Assembly (NCBI GenBank): GCA_964393825.1
Contig: CAYMUY010000021.1
Location: 1 to 64,000, forward strand
Length of the DNA: 64,000 bases
Reading direction: 5' to 3'
Source of the DNA: PFJX01 sp964393825
GTDB lineage: Bacteria; Pseudomonadota; Gammaproteobacteria; Burkholderiales; Thiobacillaceae
Part shown: positions 10,420-21,200 of the stretch, piece by piece
Numbering within the stretch: position 1 is the first letter of the stretch
How the letters are laid out: each line of letters opens with the position of its first letter
The notes under the pieces: model-generated
The model's input: only the letters and a program-made list of their open reading frames with translations
What the model was told of the DNA's origin: nothing
Databases searched by the model: none
Made by a program: the position numbers and the translations under genes

Positions 10420-12554
10420 TGCTGTACCTCGTCGCGGGCAGTCTCTTGCTAGGTTCGGCCCTGATCGGGCTGTTGGCGGCGGCGGCGGGTAATACCGAAT
10501 TCTTTGCCAGCAACCTGCCGTTGTTGCTCTGGACCACCATTGCCGTCGCCGGCGGCCTGGTCGTGTTGATCATCTACCAGGCCTTTTTGCTGCTTCGGCG
10601 TATCCGCGCCGGCGTCTTTGGCGCCAAACTCACCGCCCGCCTGTTCCTGATCATCGGTCTCATGTCCCTGGCACCGGGCATGGTGGTGTACGGTGTCTCG
10701 GTCCAGTTCCTGATTCGTTCCATCGAGTCCTGGTTCGATGTGCGCATGGAAAGCGCGCTGGAGGGCGGTCTCGCCCTCGGCCAGTCGGCTCTGGAGCACG
10801 TGCAGCGGGAAACCGTGAAAAAAACGGAGCGGCTCGCGCAGCAACTGGGCGACCTGCCGCCGATCCTGCAGGTGGAGCGGCTGGATGACCTGCGCGAAGC
10901 GGCTGGCCTGCAGGAACTGGGGCTGTTCGACGACAATGGCAACATGCTGGGGTTCTCCTCCTCGGACCGCGGTACCTTGCTGCCCCGAACGCCCGAGCAA
11001 GGCGCGCTCTGGCAGTCGCGTCTGCAGCAGACCTGGTCGCGACTGCAGGCCACCTCCGGAGGGGGCATTCACGTTCGGGTCGTTGCGCCACTCAACATGA
11101 TCTCGTTGTCCGAGCGCCCGCGCGTGGTCCAGGTGGTGCAGCCGGTACCGCCGCAACTCGCTCAGGATGCGCAGCAGGTGGAAGAAGCGCGCCAGGGCTA
11201 CCAGGAGTTGCTGCTCTCGCGGTTGGGACTGAAGCGGCTGTATGGCATCTCACTGACTCTTGCGCTCGCGCTCGCGCTGTTCTCCGCCTTCTCCCTGGCC
11301 TTTCTGCTTTCCGAACGCCTGGCCGCCCCCTTGCGCGCCCTGGCGCGAGGTACCCGGGCGGTGGCGCGCGGCGATTTCACCCAGGTGCAGGCGGTGACCA
11401 GCCGCGACGAACTGGGCATGCTCACCCTGTCCTTCAACCGCATGACCCGGCAGCTCTCGGACGCGCGCGTGGCCGCCGAGGAAAGTCGTGACAAGCTGGT
11501 GGAGGCGAATTCCTACCTCGAAGGGGTGTTGTCCAGCGTCACCACCGGCGTTGTCACCCTGGAGCACGACCTTTCCGTGCGCGTGGTCAACCCCGCCGCC
11601 GCCATCCTCCTCGGGGTCGACCGCGCCGAACTGGAAGGGCGCGCGTTGTTCGAGTGGGGGAATGGTGATGAAGGCATCACCGGTTTCGCGGAGGACATGG
11701 CGCGGCATTTCCATGACAGTCCGACACGCCCCTGGCGCGAGCAGATCGAACTCGCCACCCCGAACGGCAAGCGCATCCTGCTGGCGCGTGGCACGCCCCT
11801 GACGACGGGAGATTCGCCCGACTATGTGCTGGTGCTGGACGATGTCACCCAGCTGCTGCAGGCGCAGCGTGACGCCGCCTGGGGCGAAGTGGCGCGGCGC
11901 ATGGCACACGAGATCAAGAATCCACTGACGCCGATCCAGTTGTCTGCCGAGCGGCTGGAGGCGAAACTGGCGGACAAGCTGGAAGGCGCGGCGCGGGAGA
12001 CCCTGATCCGTGCCACCGCCACCATCGTCGGCCAGGTCACGGCCATGAAGGGGTTGGTGGATGCCTTCGCTCAATATGCCCGCTTACCCTCGCCGCGCAT
12101 CGAGCGCGTCGATATCAACGCCCTGGTCGGCGAGGTGCTGCACATGTACGAAGGCGCCATCGCCATCGCCCTCGATCTGGCGGATGACCTGCCGCCAGTG
12201 GCGGGCGACCCGGCGCTGCTCGGCCAGGTCCTGATCAATCTGGTGAAAAATGCCCAGGAAGCGCTCGAGGGGGTCGCGTCGCCGCTGATCAAGGTGAGTA
12301 CGGTCCGGCATGGGAGTCAGGTAAGCTTGTGCGTTCATGACAATGGCCACGGGTTCCCCGAGGAGTTATGGGATCGCCTGTTTGAACCGTATGTCACCAG
12401 CAAGCCCAAGGGCACCGGACTGGGCCTGCCGGTGGTGAAGAAAATCGTGGAAGAACATCACGGCAGCATCGCGGTAGATAATCCGGAAACAGGCGGCGCC
12501 CGCATCTGCGTCAGCCTGCCGGCACTGATGAGTGAGGAAGAACGACATGCCTGA
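10419..12554 (+). CDS. ntrY: Membrane sensor histidine kinase NtrY
   Basis: The 711 residues show two N-terminal TM segments, a third around residues 60-90, a periplasmic region, a further TM near 275-300 (TLALALALFSAFSLAFLL), a HAMP segment (SERLAAPLRALARGTRAVA), a PAS domain, a HisKA domain with the phospho-His in MAHEIKNPLTP (about residue 497) and a HATPase_c domain with N-box NLVKNAQEAL and GTGLGLPVV. NtrY kinases are linked to nitrogen, redox and envelope responses. It overlaps its partner ntrX slightly and its coding start is coupled to the DUF4390 gene. Confidence 0.95.
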   Translation: MLYLVAGSLLLGSALIGLLAAAAGNTEFFASNLPLLLWTTIAVAGGLVVLIIYQAFLLLRRIRAGVFGAKLTARLFLIIGLMSLAPGMVVYGVSVQFLIRSIESWFDVRMESALEGGLALGQSALEHVQRETVKKTERLAQQLGDLPPILQVERLDDLREAAGLQELGLFDDNGNMLGFSSSDRGTLLPRTPEQGALWQSRLQQTWSRLQATSGGGIHVRVVAPLNMISLSERPRVVQVVQPVPPQLAQDAQQVEEARQGYQELLLSRLGLKRLYGISLTLALALALFSAFSLAFLLSERLAAPLRALARGTRAVARGDFTQVQAVTSRDELGMLTLSFNRMTRQLSDARVAAEESRDKLVEANSYLEGVLSSVTTGVVTLEHDLSVRVVNPAAAILLGVDRAELEGRALFEWGNGDEGITGFAEDMARHFHDSPTRPWREQIELATPNGKRILLARGTPLTTGDSPDYVLVLDDVTQLLQAQRDAAWGEVARRMAHEIKNPLTPIQLSAERLEAKLADKLEGAARETLIRATATIVGQVTAMKGLVDAFAQYARLPSPRIERVDINALVGEVLHMYEGAIAIALDLADDLPPVAGDPALLGQVLINLVKNAQEALEGVASPLIKVSTVRHGSQVSLCVHDNGHGFPEELWDRLFEPYVTSKPKGTGLGLPVVKKIVEEHHGSIAVDNPETGGARICVSLPALMSEEERHA

Positions 12555-13800
12555 AATTCTGGTGGTGGACGACGAACCCGGAATTCGCGAATTGATGCGC
12601 GAAATCCTGGAAGAGGAAGGGTACGAGGTGCGCATGGCGGAAAACGGTACCCGTGCCCGCGCCGCCCTGGATGACAAGAACCCGGATCTGATCCTGCTCG
12701 ACATCTGGATGCCTGACGTCGATGGCGTCACCCTGCTCAAGGAGTGGCGCGGCCAGGGGCGGCTGACCATGCCGGTGGTGATGATGTCCGGCCATGGCAC
12801 GGTGCATACCGCCGTCGAGGCCACCCGATTGGGCGCCTTCGACTATCTGGAAAAGCCGATCGCCTACAAGCAGTTGCTGGAGACCGTGAAGAAGGCTCTG
12901 GCCTCGCGCCAGGCCAAGCCGACCACCAGCGGCACGCTGGAGGAACTGGGCAGCGGCGAAAGCGTGAAGCGCCTGGCGCAGCGCCTCGGGCTTGCCGCCA
13001 GCGCCGGCCTGCCGGTATTGCTGCTGGCGGAGCCGGGTACCGGCGAGGAAGTGGCGGCGCATTTCCTGACCCCGCCCGATGCGCCGTTCGTGCGTGTCGA
13101 CGATCCCGGCGAGCTGGCGAATCGGCCCACCGATATCCTGGCGCGCGCCAAGGGCGGCCTGGTATTCGTCCCGGACCTGGGCAGCCTCTCGGTGATGCAG
13201 CAACGCGGCCTGATCCTGCTGATCGCACGCCGCGCCGAATTTGCCGCGCGGGTGGTGACGGTGATCCGGGAAGACCCCGCGCACGCCCTCACGGAAGGGC
13301 GCCTGACCCCGGAATTGCATGAAATGCTGGCGCATGCCGTGGTGGAATTGCCGCCCCTGCGGCAGCGCCGCGAGGACATCCCGGTTCTCGCCGCCTGCGC
13401 GCTGGAAGCGTCATGCATCCGCCTGCGCCAGCCCCCCATGAAGTTCACCGAAGCCGCCCTGGCGCGTCTGGCAGAGCACGACTGGCCGGGCAATCTGGCC
13501 GAGCTGGACACCCTGGCCGGCCGCCTCGCCCTGGAGAGTGGAGGGGCTCCGGTCGACCAGGACGTGGTCGATGCCGTGCTCGGCCCCCGTGCCGGCAAGG
13601 CCAGGACGGGGGTCGAACTGATGCTCAACCTGCCGCTCAAGGACGCGCGCGATGCCTTCGAAAAGGCCTATCTGGAAGCCCTGCTGACGGAGTGTGACTG
13701 GGGCATGAGCCGCGCCGCCGAGCGCGCCGGTCTCGACCGCACCAACTTGTACCGCAAGGTGAAGCAGCTGGGCATCGAGGCGCCGGGGAAAGAGAAATGA
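12547..13800 (+). CDS. ntrX: Response regulator NtrX with degenerate AAA+ domain
   Basis: The receiver domain is intact (Asp8/Asp9, phospho-acceptor Asp52, Lys in EKPIAYK) and the C-terminal Fis-type helix-turn-helix is present (WGMSRAAERAGLDRTNLYRK). The central AAA+ domain is not: the Walker A reads AEPGTGEE (161-168), with Glu for the essential Lys; the Walker B acidic pair is replaced (VFVPDL, 206-211); and the GAFTGA loop that contacts sigma-54 is missing altogether. By sequence it should not activate sigma-54 by ATP hydrolysis and may instead bind DNA as a repressor or sigma-70 regulator. The start at 12547 follows GAGGAAG. It is cognate to ntrY. Confidence 0.93.
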   Translation: MPEILVVDDEPGIRELMREILEEEGYEVRMAENGTRARAALDDKNPDLILLDIWMPDVDGVTLLKEWRGQGRLTMPVVMMSGHGTVHTAVEATRLGAFDYLEKPIAYKQLLETVKKALASRQAKPTTSGTLEELGSGESVKRLAQRLGLAASAGLPVLLLAEPGTGEEVAAHFLTPPDAPFVRVDDPGELANRPTDILARAKGGLVFVPDLGSLSVMQQRGLILLIARRAEFAARVVTVIREDPAHALTEGRLTPELHEMLAHAVVELPPLRQRREDIPVLAACALEASCIRLRQPPMKFTEAALARLAEHDWPGNLAELDTLAGRLALESGGAPVDQDVVDAVLGPRAGKARTGVELMLNLPLKDARDAFEKAYLEALLTECDWGMSRAAERAGLDRTNLYRKVKQLGIEAPGKEK

Positions 13801-13897
13801 AGGGGCAAGGTTCAAGGGGCAGGGCACAAGGCAAAGCCCCCACGCCAGCGGTGCGCAACACGCTCCCCGCACCTTGCCCCATGTCCCTTGCTCCCCG
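13801..13897. repeat. Dispersed purine-rich repeat, copy 1 (inverted arms)
   Basis: Between ntrX and trkA, a left arm rich in GGGGCAAGGTTCAAGGGGC is followed by a right arm containing its partial complement (CCTTGCCCCATGTCCCTTGC). The words CAAGGTTCAAGG and GGGGCAGGGC recur at 21443-21515. No gene is seen in it. Confidence 0.5.
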
Positions 13898-13903
13898 GCT
13901 TTC

Positions 13904-15277
13904 ATGAAAATCATCATCCTGGGCGCCGGCCAGGTCGGCTCGAATCTGGCGGAACATCTGGTGCGGGAAGGCAATGACCTGACCGTGGTGGACGTCGACG
14001 CGGAAAAGCTCGTGGCCCTGCAGGACCGCTTCGACCTGCGCACGGTGCAGGGGCAGGCCTCGCACCCCGCCGTGCTCAGGCAGGCCGGCGCCGAGGATGC
14101 CGACATGCTGGTGGCGGTCACGCTCAATGACGAGACCAACATGGTCGCCTGCAAGCTGGCCGGCACCCTGTTCAACATCCCCACCAAGATCGCTCGCATC
14201 CGCGCCATCGACTACATGAAGTATCCGCAGTTGTTCGAGTCGGATCATTTTGGCGTCGACCATGTCATCGCGCCGGAGCAGGAGATCACCGATTACCTGC
14301 GCAAGCTGATCGATTATCCGGAGGCCCTGCAGGTGGTGGATTTCGGTGGCGGTCGCGCCCGTCTGGTGGCGCTCAGCGCCCGCGCCGGCGGGCCTCTGGT
14401 CGGCCATGAGCTGCGTGATCTGCAGAAACATCTGCCTGGTCTCGATGCTCGCGTCGCCGCCATCTTCCGTCGCGACCGCACCATCGTCCCGGAAGGTCGC
14501 ACCGTGATCCAGGACAAGGACGAGATCTTCTTCATCGCCGCCACCGAGAACATCCGCGCGGTGATGAAGGAGATGCGCCGCGGCGACAAGAGCGTGCGGC
14601 GGGTGATGATCGCCGGTGGCGGCAACATCGGCCAGCGCCTGGCGAAGAGTCTGGAACCAGACTACGAAGTCAAGATCATCGACCGCAACAAGAAGAACAC
14701 AGAGCGCCTTGCGCAGGTCCTGAGTAGCACGCTCGTGCTCACCGGCGATGCGACCGACGAGGACCTGTTGCTGGAGGAGAACATCGAGGACATGGACGTG
14801 TTCTGCGCCCTGACCAACGACGACGAGGACAACATCATGTCCGCGCTGCTGGCCAAGCGACTCGGCGCCAAGAAGGTGATCGCCCTGATCAACCGCTCGA
14901 CCTACGTCGATCTCCTGCAGGGCGGCGAAATCGACATCGCCCTGTCGCCTGCGCAGGCCACGATCGGCCCCTTGCTCACCCATATCCGCCGCGGCCACAT
15001 GGCGGTGGTCCACTCCCTGCGGCGCGGCGCGGCGGAAGCGCTGGAGGCCGTGGTGCATGGCGACGCCAAGGCGTCCAAACTGGTGGGACGGCGGATCGAA
15101 CAGGTGGAACTGCCGGAAGGGGTCAGCATCGGCGCCATCCTGCGCGGCGAGCAGGTCATCATCGCCCACCATGACAACGTCATCGAGGCGGAAGACCATC
15201 TCATCCTGTTCGTGCCCAACAAGCGCCTGATCCCGAAGGTGGAGAAGCTGTTCCAGGTGGGCCTGGGTTTCTTTTGA
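13904..15277 (+). CDS. trkA: Trk potassium uptake regulatory subunit TrkA
   Basis: Cytoplasmic NAD(H)-binding gating ring of the Trk potassium transporter. The 457 residues are two repeats of RCK/TrkA-N plus TrkA-C; the Rossmann motifs are GAGQVGSNLAEHL near residue 7 and GGGNIGQRLAKSL near 240. I used the ATG at 13904, directly before MKIIILGAGQ; the longer frame begins in the repeat. The stop overlaps the start of the first trkH by 1 nt (TGATG), so all three trk genes form one unit. Confidence 0.96.
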   Translation: MKIIILGAGQVGSNLAEHLVREGNDLTVVDVDAEKLVALQDRFDLRTVQGQASHPAVLRQAGAEDADMLVAVTLNDETNMVACKLAGTLFNIPTKIARIRAIDYMKYPQLFESDHFGVDHVIAPEQEITDYLRKLIDYPEALQVVDFGGGRARLVALSARAGGPLVGHELRDLQKHLPGLDARVAAIFRRDRTIVPEGRTVIQDKDEIFFIAATENIRAVMKEMRRGDKSVRRVMIAGGGNIGQRLAKSLEPDYEVKIIDRNKKNTERLAQVLSSTLVLTGDATDEDLLLEENIEDMDVFCALTNDDEDNIMSALLAKRLGAKKVIALINRSTYVDLLQGGEIDIALSPAQATIGPLLTHIRRGHMAVVHSLRRGAAEALEAVVHGDAKASKLVGRRIEQVELPEGVSIGAILRGEQVIIAHHDNVIEAEDHLILFVPNKRLIPKVEKLFQVGLGFF

Positions 15278-16737
15278 TGCCGCGTCGCCTGTTTCCGATC
15301 CTGCATGTGCTGGGCATGATCGTCATGGTGTTCGGCCTGTCGATGCTGGCGCCGTTGCTGCTTTCGGAGTTGAGCCGCGATGGCGCCGAGCGCGCCTATG
15401 ACGAGGCGACGCTGATCACCATCGGCTGCGGTCTGCTGATGTACCTGATCGGCCGCTACTGGCGGCGCGAGTTGAAAACCCGCGACGGCATCCTGCTGGT
15501 GGTGCTGACCTGGACATTATTGCCGGGATTCGCCGCACTGCCGCTGCTGTTCTTCATGCCCGATCTGCCCGTCGCGGATGCGTATTTCGAAGCCATGTCC
15601 GGGCTCACCGCCACCGGCGCCACGGTACTTTCCGGCCTCGACGACCTGCCCCATTCGATCAACCTCTGGCGCGCGCAACTCCACTGGATCGGCGGTCTCG
15701 GCGTGATCGTGCTGGTGACGGCGGTCCTGCCGCTGCTCGGTGTCGGCGGCCGCCAGATGTTCAAGGCGGAGACACCCACCCCGATGAAGGACCAGAAACT
15801 GACGCCGCGTATGGCGGAAACCGCCAAGGGTCTCTGGGTGGTCTATGTCATCCTCACCGCGGCCTGCGTCCTGGCGCTGTGGGTGCTGGGCATGTCTTTC
15901 TTCGATGCCGTGGTGCACGCCTTTTCGATCATGGGACTGGGCGGCTTTTCCTCGCACGACGCCAGCCTCGGCTATTTCGATTCGCTGCCGCTGGAGATCG
16001 CCGTCGCCGTGTTCGCCCTGATCGCCGGCATCAATTTCGCCACCCATTTCGGTTTCCTGCGCTGGCAACGCTTCAGCCTTTACCGCCAGGACCCGGAGAT
16101 CCGCTGGTTCCTCGGTTTCGTGCTGATCAGCGGCGTGGTGCTGGCGCTGCTGCTGTGGCAGCGGGACATCTTTCTGGATTTCCCCAGCGCCCTGCGTTAT
16201 TCGCTGTTCAACACCATCTCGGTGGCGACCACCCTGGGCTTCTCCACCACCGATTATGGCCACTGGCCGTTTTTCGCCGGCCTCTGGCTGATGTTCCTGT
16301 GCAGTTTTTCCACCAGCGCCGGCTCCACCGGCGGCGGCATCAAGATGATGCGCGCCATCCTGCTGTACAAGCAGGTCTACCGGGAAATGAACAAGCTGAT
16401 CCATCCCAATGCCCAATTGCCCCTGCGTCTGGGCGAGGCGGTGGTGCCCAACAAGATCGTCTACGCGGTGCTGGCCTTCCTGTTCATTTATGTGGCCTCC
16501 ATCGTGTCGCTTTCGTTCGTGCTGTCGTTCACCGGCCTTGACGTGCTGACCGCCTTCTCCGCCATCGTCGCCTGCATCAACAACACCGGCCCGGGGCTCG
16601 GCGAGGTCGGGCCGGCACATACCTATGCCGTGCTCAACGACTTCCAGACCACCGTCTGTTCCTTCGCCATGCTGCTCGGACGGCTGGAATTGTTCACGCT
16701 CCTGGTCGTGCTGACCCCGGCGTTCTGGCGGAGATGA
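15277..16737 (+). CDS. trkH: Trk potassium channel subunit TrkH, copy 1
   Basis: Inner-membrane K+-translocating subunit of 486 residues with the four-fold M1-P-M2 layout. Selectivity-filter regions are visible as TATGATVLSGL, SIMGLGGFSSHD, ISVATTLGFST and NNTGPGLGEVGP, each with the conserved glycine. It begins at the ATG fused to the trkA stop. A TTG one codon earlier is possible but less likely. A close paralogue follows after 4 nt. Confidence 0.94.
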   Translation: MPRRLFPILHVLGMIVMVFGLSMLAPLLLSELSRDGAERAYDEATLITIGCGLLMYLIGRYWRRELKTRDGILLVVLTWTLLPGFAALPLLFFMPDLPVADAYFEAMSGLTATGATVLSGLDDLPHSINLWRAQLHWIGGLGVIVLVTAVLPLLGVGGRQMFKAETPTPMKDQKLTPRMAETAKGLWVVYVILTAACVLALWVLGMSFFDAVVHAFSIMGLGGFSSHDASLGYFDSLPLEIAVAVFALIAGINFATHFGFLRWQRFSLYRQDPEIRWFLGFVLISGVVLALLLWQRDIFLDFPSALRYSLFNTISVATTLGFSTTDYGHWPFFAGLWLMFLCSFSTSAGSTGGGIKMMRAILLYKQVYREMNKLIHPNAQLPLRLGEAVVPNKIVYAVLAFLFIYVASIVSLSFVLSFTGLDVLTAFSAIVACINNTGPGLGEVGPAHTYAVLNDFQTTVCSFAMLLGRLELFTLLVVLTPAFWRR

Positions 16738-16741
16738 CGTG

Positions 16742-18217
16742 ATGACGCAGCGTCTGCGTCTCTACAACATATTTCCCATCCTGCATGTGCTGGGCATGAT
16801 CGTCGGTGTCTTCGGCCTGTCCATGCTGTTGCCGCTGGCGGTGTCGGAATGGTCCGGTGACGCGGCGCAGCGCGCCTATGACGAAGCGGTGCTGATCACC
16901 CTCGCCAGCGGCGTGACGCTGTGGCTGGCCGGTCGTTACTGGAAGCGTGAGCTGAAGGCCCGCGACGGCATCCTGCTGGTGGTGCTGACCTGGGTGCTGA
17001 TGCCGTTGTTCGCGGCGCTGCCGCTGCTCATCTATTTCCCCGCCCTGACCTTCACCGACGCCTATTTCGAGACCATGTCGGGGCTGACCACCACCGGCGC
17101 CACGGTACTCTCCGGGCTCGACAAGCTGCCGGCCTCGATCAACATCTGGCGCGCGCAACTCCATTGGCTGGGCGGGCTCGGCGTCATCGTGCTGGTCGTG
17201 GCGGTGCTGCCCCTGCTCGGCGTCGGTGGTCGCCAGTTGTACAAGGCGGAAACGCCGGGGCCGATGAAGGACGACAAGCTCACCCCGCGCATGGCGGAAA
17301 CCGCCAAGGGCCTGTGGCGGGTCTACATTCTGTTCACGCTCTTGTGCATCGGTTTGTACTGGGTGTTCGGCATGACGCTGGTCGATGCCGTCGTCCACGC
17401 CTTCTCGGTCATGGGGTTGGGCGGCTTCTCTTCACACGACGCCAGTTTCGGCTATTTCAAGTCGCTGCCACTGGAACTCATCACCGAAGTGTTCGCGCTG
17501 CTCGCCGGCCTGAATTTCGCCATGCACTTCATGGCCTTGCGTGGCCGCACACTGATGCCCTATCGCATCGACCCGGAAATCCGCTGGTTCTTCGGCTACG
17601 TTCTCGGCAGTTGCCTGCTGCTGGCCGTGCTGTTGTGGATGCAGGGCGTCTATCAGGACTTTCCCAGTGCCCTGCGCGATGCCAGTTTCAGCGTCATCTC
17701 GATGTCCACCACCCTGGGCCTGGCCACCGCCGATTTCGGCGCCTGGCCGCTGTTCTCCGGCATGTGGCTGCTGTTCCTGTGCAGTTTCTCGACCAGCGCC
17801 GGCTCCACCGGTGGCGGCATCAAGATGCTGCGGGCGGTGCTGCTGTACAAGCAGGTCTACCGGGAATTGCTGCGGGTGCTGCACCCACGCGCGGAAGTCA
17901 CGATACGCCTGGGCGAACAGGTGGTGCCGAACAAGGTCATCTATGCCGTGCTGGTGTTTTTCTTCATCTATGTGGCCTCCATCGTCTCGCTGTCTTTCGT
18001 GTTGTCGTTCACCGGGCTGGACGTGCTGACCGCCTTCTCCGCCGTCGTCGCCTGTATCAACAACACCGGCCCCGGGCTGGGCCAGGTCGGCCCTTCCACC
18101 ACCTATGCGGTCCTCACCGATTTCCAGACCTGGGTCTGCACCTTTGCCATGCTGCTGGGCCGTCTGGAACTGTTCACCCTGCTGGTGACCCTGACCCCGG
18201 CGTTCTGGCGGAAATAG
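16742..18217 (+). CDS. trkH: Trk potassium channel subunit TrkH, copy 2
   Basis: A second TrkH of 491 residues, colinear with copy 1 and nearly identical over long stretches such as LHVLGMIV, RDGILLVVLTW and the final filter NNTGPGLGQVGP. It is therefore a tandem duplication rather than two unrelated transporters. Divergence is concentrated in membrane segments and periplasmic loops. The start is ATG at 16742 (a GTG one codon earlier is in frame). One TrkA serving two TrkH subunits with different affinity, as TrkH/TrkG do in E. coli, is inference. It converges on the helicase gene with a 3-nt gap. Confidence 0.93.
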   Translation: MTQRLRLYNIFPILHVLGMIVGVFGLSMLLPLAVSEWSGDAAQRAYDEAVLITLASGVTLWLAGRYWKRELKARDGILLVVLTWVLMPLFAALPLLIYFPALTFTDAYFETMSGLTTTGATVLSGLDKLPASINIWRAQLHWLGGLGVIVLVVAVLPLLGVGGRQLYKAETPGPMKDDKLTPRMAETAKGLWRVYILFTLLCIGLYWVFGMTLVDAVVHAFSVMGLGGFSSHDASFGYFKSLPLELITEVFALLAGLNFAMHFMALRGRTLMPYRIDPEIRWFFGYVLGSCLLLAVLLWMQGVYQDFPSALRDASFSVISMSTTLGLATADFGAWPLFSGMWLLFLCSFSTSAGSTGGGIKMLRAVLLYKQVYRELLRVLHPRAEVTIRLGEQVVPNKVIYAVLVFFFIYVASIVSLSFVLSFTGLDVLTAFSAVVACINNTGPGLGQVGPSTTYAVLTDFQTWVCTFAMLLGRLELFTLLVTLTPAFWRK

Positions 18218-18220
18218 CCA

Positions 18221-21200
18221 CTACGCGAGCCAGCTCACCATGCCGTCCGCGAACACCAGGGCGGCGCGTACCGGCCGCCCCGGATAGAGTTGGCGCGCGG
18301 CCGCGAGATAGGCGTCGATCTGTTCCTGATGCGCTGCCGCGCGCCGCGCCGGATCCGTTTCATCGAGGCCGCCGGTCTTGTAGTCGAGCACCCAGACTTC
18401 CCCGCTGAATTCCACCAGACGGTCGATGCGCAAGGTGTTTCCCTGTGCGTCCAGGCATTCCAGTTCGTTGTGGGCGCGCAGGTGGCGGCCCGGATCGAAA
18501 GCCGCCGCGAGTTCAGGGATGGCGAGGATGCGACGGCAGGCCATCGCCACGCGCGCCGTCATCCGCGCGTCCAGGTCGAGCCGCGCCAGGGCGTCCGCCT
18601 CCTCCACGTTCGCGGTCCGCCACTCCAGGCAGGCATGCACGGCGGTGCCGAAATCGGCCTCCGGGCCGGAGGCCGGCCGCAATTGACCGATGCCGGCGGG
18701 GAACGCGTCCTGGCTTGGCGCAAGCGGCGCGGGGGCCGCCTGGCCCGTCTCGGTGGCGTCCAGCCAGCGCATGCGCGGCAATTCTTCCTGTTCTGTAGCC
18801 GCCTGTGCCGCATCCAGCAAGCCCAGCCAGTGCGCGGGTGCCTTGCCTGCCTGCTTGATGCCACTGACGAACAAGGCCTGGCGGGCGCGGGTCATGGCCA
18901 CGTAGAGCAGGTTGAGGCGCTCGCGCGCGGCCTGCTCCGCTTCCCGCGCGAACAGGTCGTCGCGGCCGCCGCCGCGCCAGGCCTTGGGCCCGTGGATCGA
19001 GAAGTGCGCGGGGCGTGACTGTCCCGGTGTCCAGTCCATGATGACGCCGCTATGCTCGTCGCGGCCCTCGCCCTCGTCCGCCTTGATCAGGAACACCACC
19101 GGCGATTCCAGCCCCTTGGCGGCGTGGATGGTGAGCATGCGCACGGCATCGCCATCGCTGGCGGGGGGCTCGTCCGGCGCGTCCTGGCCGGCCTTGTCGC
19201 GGAGTTGCTTCAGTTCGTCGAGGAAACGCGGCAGGCTGGGGAAACGGCCGCCGGATAGCCCCAGGGAAAGACCAAGCAGGCCTTCCAGGTTGGCCCGCAC
19301 CCCGGCGCGCAGGCGCGGCGCCACGGCGGCGCCATAGCGCTCGATCACCTCGCCCTCGTGGAAGATGCGGTCGAGCAGGTCGTGCACCGGCAGATGCCCG
19401 GCAAGGCCTCGCCAGCCCAGCAGCAAGCGGGATGCGCGCGTGATCCGCGCCGGCGCCGTACGCTCTTCGGCCCAGTCATGCAGGCGTTGCCACCAGGCGC
19501 CACCGGCGCGCGCGAGCGTCTTGAGATCATCATCGTCGCAGCCGAAGACCGGGCATTTCAAAGTCTGCGCGAGGGCAAGGTCGTCGAGCGGTGACATCAG
19601 CACCCCGAGCAGCGCCATCAGGTCGGCGACTTCCAGGCTGGCCAGGAGACCACCACGTCGGTCGCCGAGATAGGGGATGGCGGCGGCCTTGAAGGCGGCC
19701 TCGAACACCTCGAGGTCGCGCCGCTTGCCGTAGAGCAGGGTGATGTCGCCGTAGCGTGCCGGTCGACCCGTCGCGAGTTCGAGCCGGCCGACGATTTCGC
19801 CGATCCGTCGTGCCACCCAGGCGGCTTCCCGTTCCCTTTTTTGTGCCGGGTTCGCGGGCGGGCAAGTGAGGGGGGCGCGAAACCGGACGGGTTCCGCGCC
19901 GGGCGCTTCGGCCACTTCCTCCAGATGCAATTCACAATGGCCGGGGAGGGTGCTCTGGTGGGTGCCGTGCGCGGCGAACAGGGGATAGTCATCGCGCCCG
20001 TCGAATACCGCGTTGACCCAGGCCACCACGCGCGGCGCGCAACGGCGGGTGGTGTTGAGCGGAAACCGGGACGCCTGGAAATGCGTCTCCAGCCAGTCCG
20101 CGGCCACCGTGAACAGGCGCGGTTCGGCGCGGCGAAAACGGTAGATCGATTGCTTGGGGTCGCCCACCAGAAACACGCTCGGACGTTCACCATCGGCGCC
20201 GTAGGCGTCCAGCCAGGCTTGCAGGATGCGCCATTGCAAGGGGTTGCTGTCCTGGAACTCGTCCAGCAGCAGGTGTTTCCAGCGCGCGTCCAGCTTGGCC
20301 AGGATGGCGGCAGCCGCCGCCTCATCATCGAGCAGGCGGGCCGCTTCCAGTTCGCCATCGCTGAAATCGAGGCCGCCGCGTTCGCTCTTCAGGCGCTGGT
20401 AGGTGTCCAGATAGGCCTGGCCGACGGTCAGCACCAGGCGGTTGAGCCGCAGTGCCCGCAGTTCGGCCAGGCGCTCCAGGGTTCGCACCACGCGCTCGGC
20501 CAGATGCTGGTGCAGCTCGACATAAGCGGGCGCGTCGGCGCCAAGGCGCTGGCTGAGCGCCTCGGTCAGCTTGCAGGCGCGTGTGCCGCCGGTCTGGGTG
20601 AGGAAGATCGGTTCGAGCTCGGCGAGCGTCGTCGCGGTGGCCAACTGTTCCGCCCGCGCGAGGTCTGCGTTCAGGCCCGCCGCGCCGTTGCGCGACACCA
20701 GGTCCCGATAGCGGGTGAGACTGTCGCGGAAAGCGGCCTCGCCGAGCAGGTCGCCGCCCGGGTCGTCCGTCTCGCGCCCTCCCAGTCTCGATTCCAGCGC
20801 CGCGCAGGCCGCCGCCACCGGGTCATCCTCGCCCTGGCCGGCCGCCCACCATTCGGCGCGGCGGGCAAGCAGGGCATCGAGCAGGGCGCGCAGGCTGGAC
20901 AAGGAAAACTCGCCCGCGAGTTCGCGGAAGGCGGTTTCCTCGACGCCGCCGCGTTCGCGGCCGAGGCGCTCGGCAAGCGCGAACCAGGCTTCCTCGCGCA
21001 GCAGGGCAGCGTCTTCCAGCACCTCGCCGGGCAGGCGCAGCGGCAGCGGCGCGCGCGCGAGGAGGTGAAAGAACCAGCCGTGGAAGGTGGTGATCAGCGG
21101 CGGCTTCGCCAGCACCCGTTCCAACAGGCCGCGCGCTGCGGGCAGGGCGTCGCGCGCGGCGGCGCCGGCGAGGCCGCGCTGCTCCAGGAAATCCAGCGCC

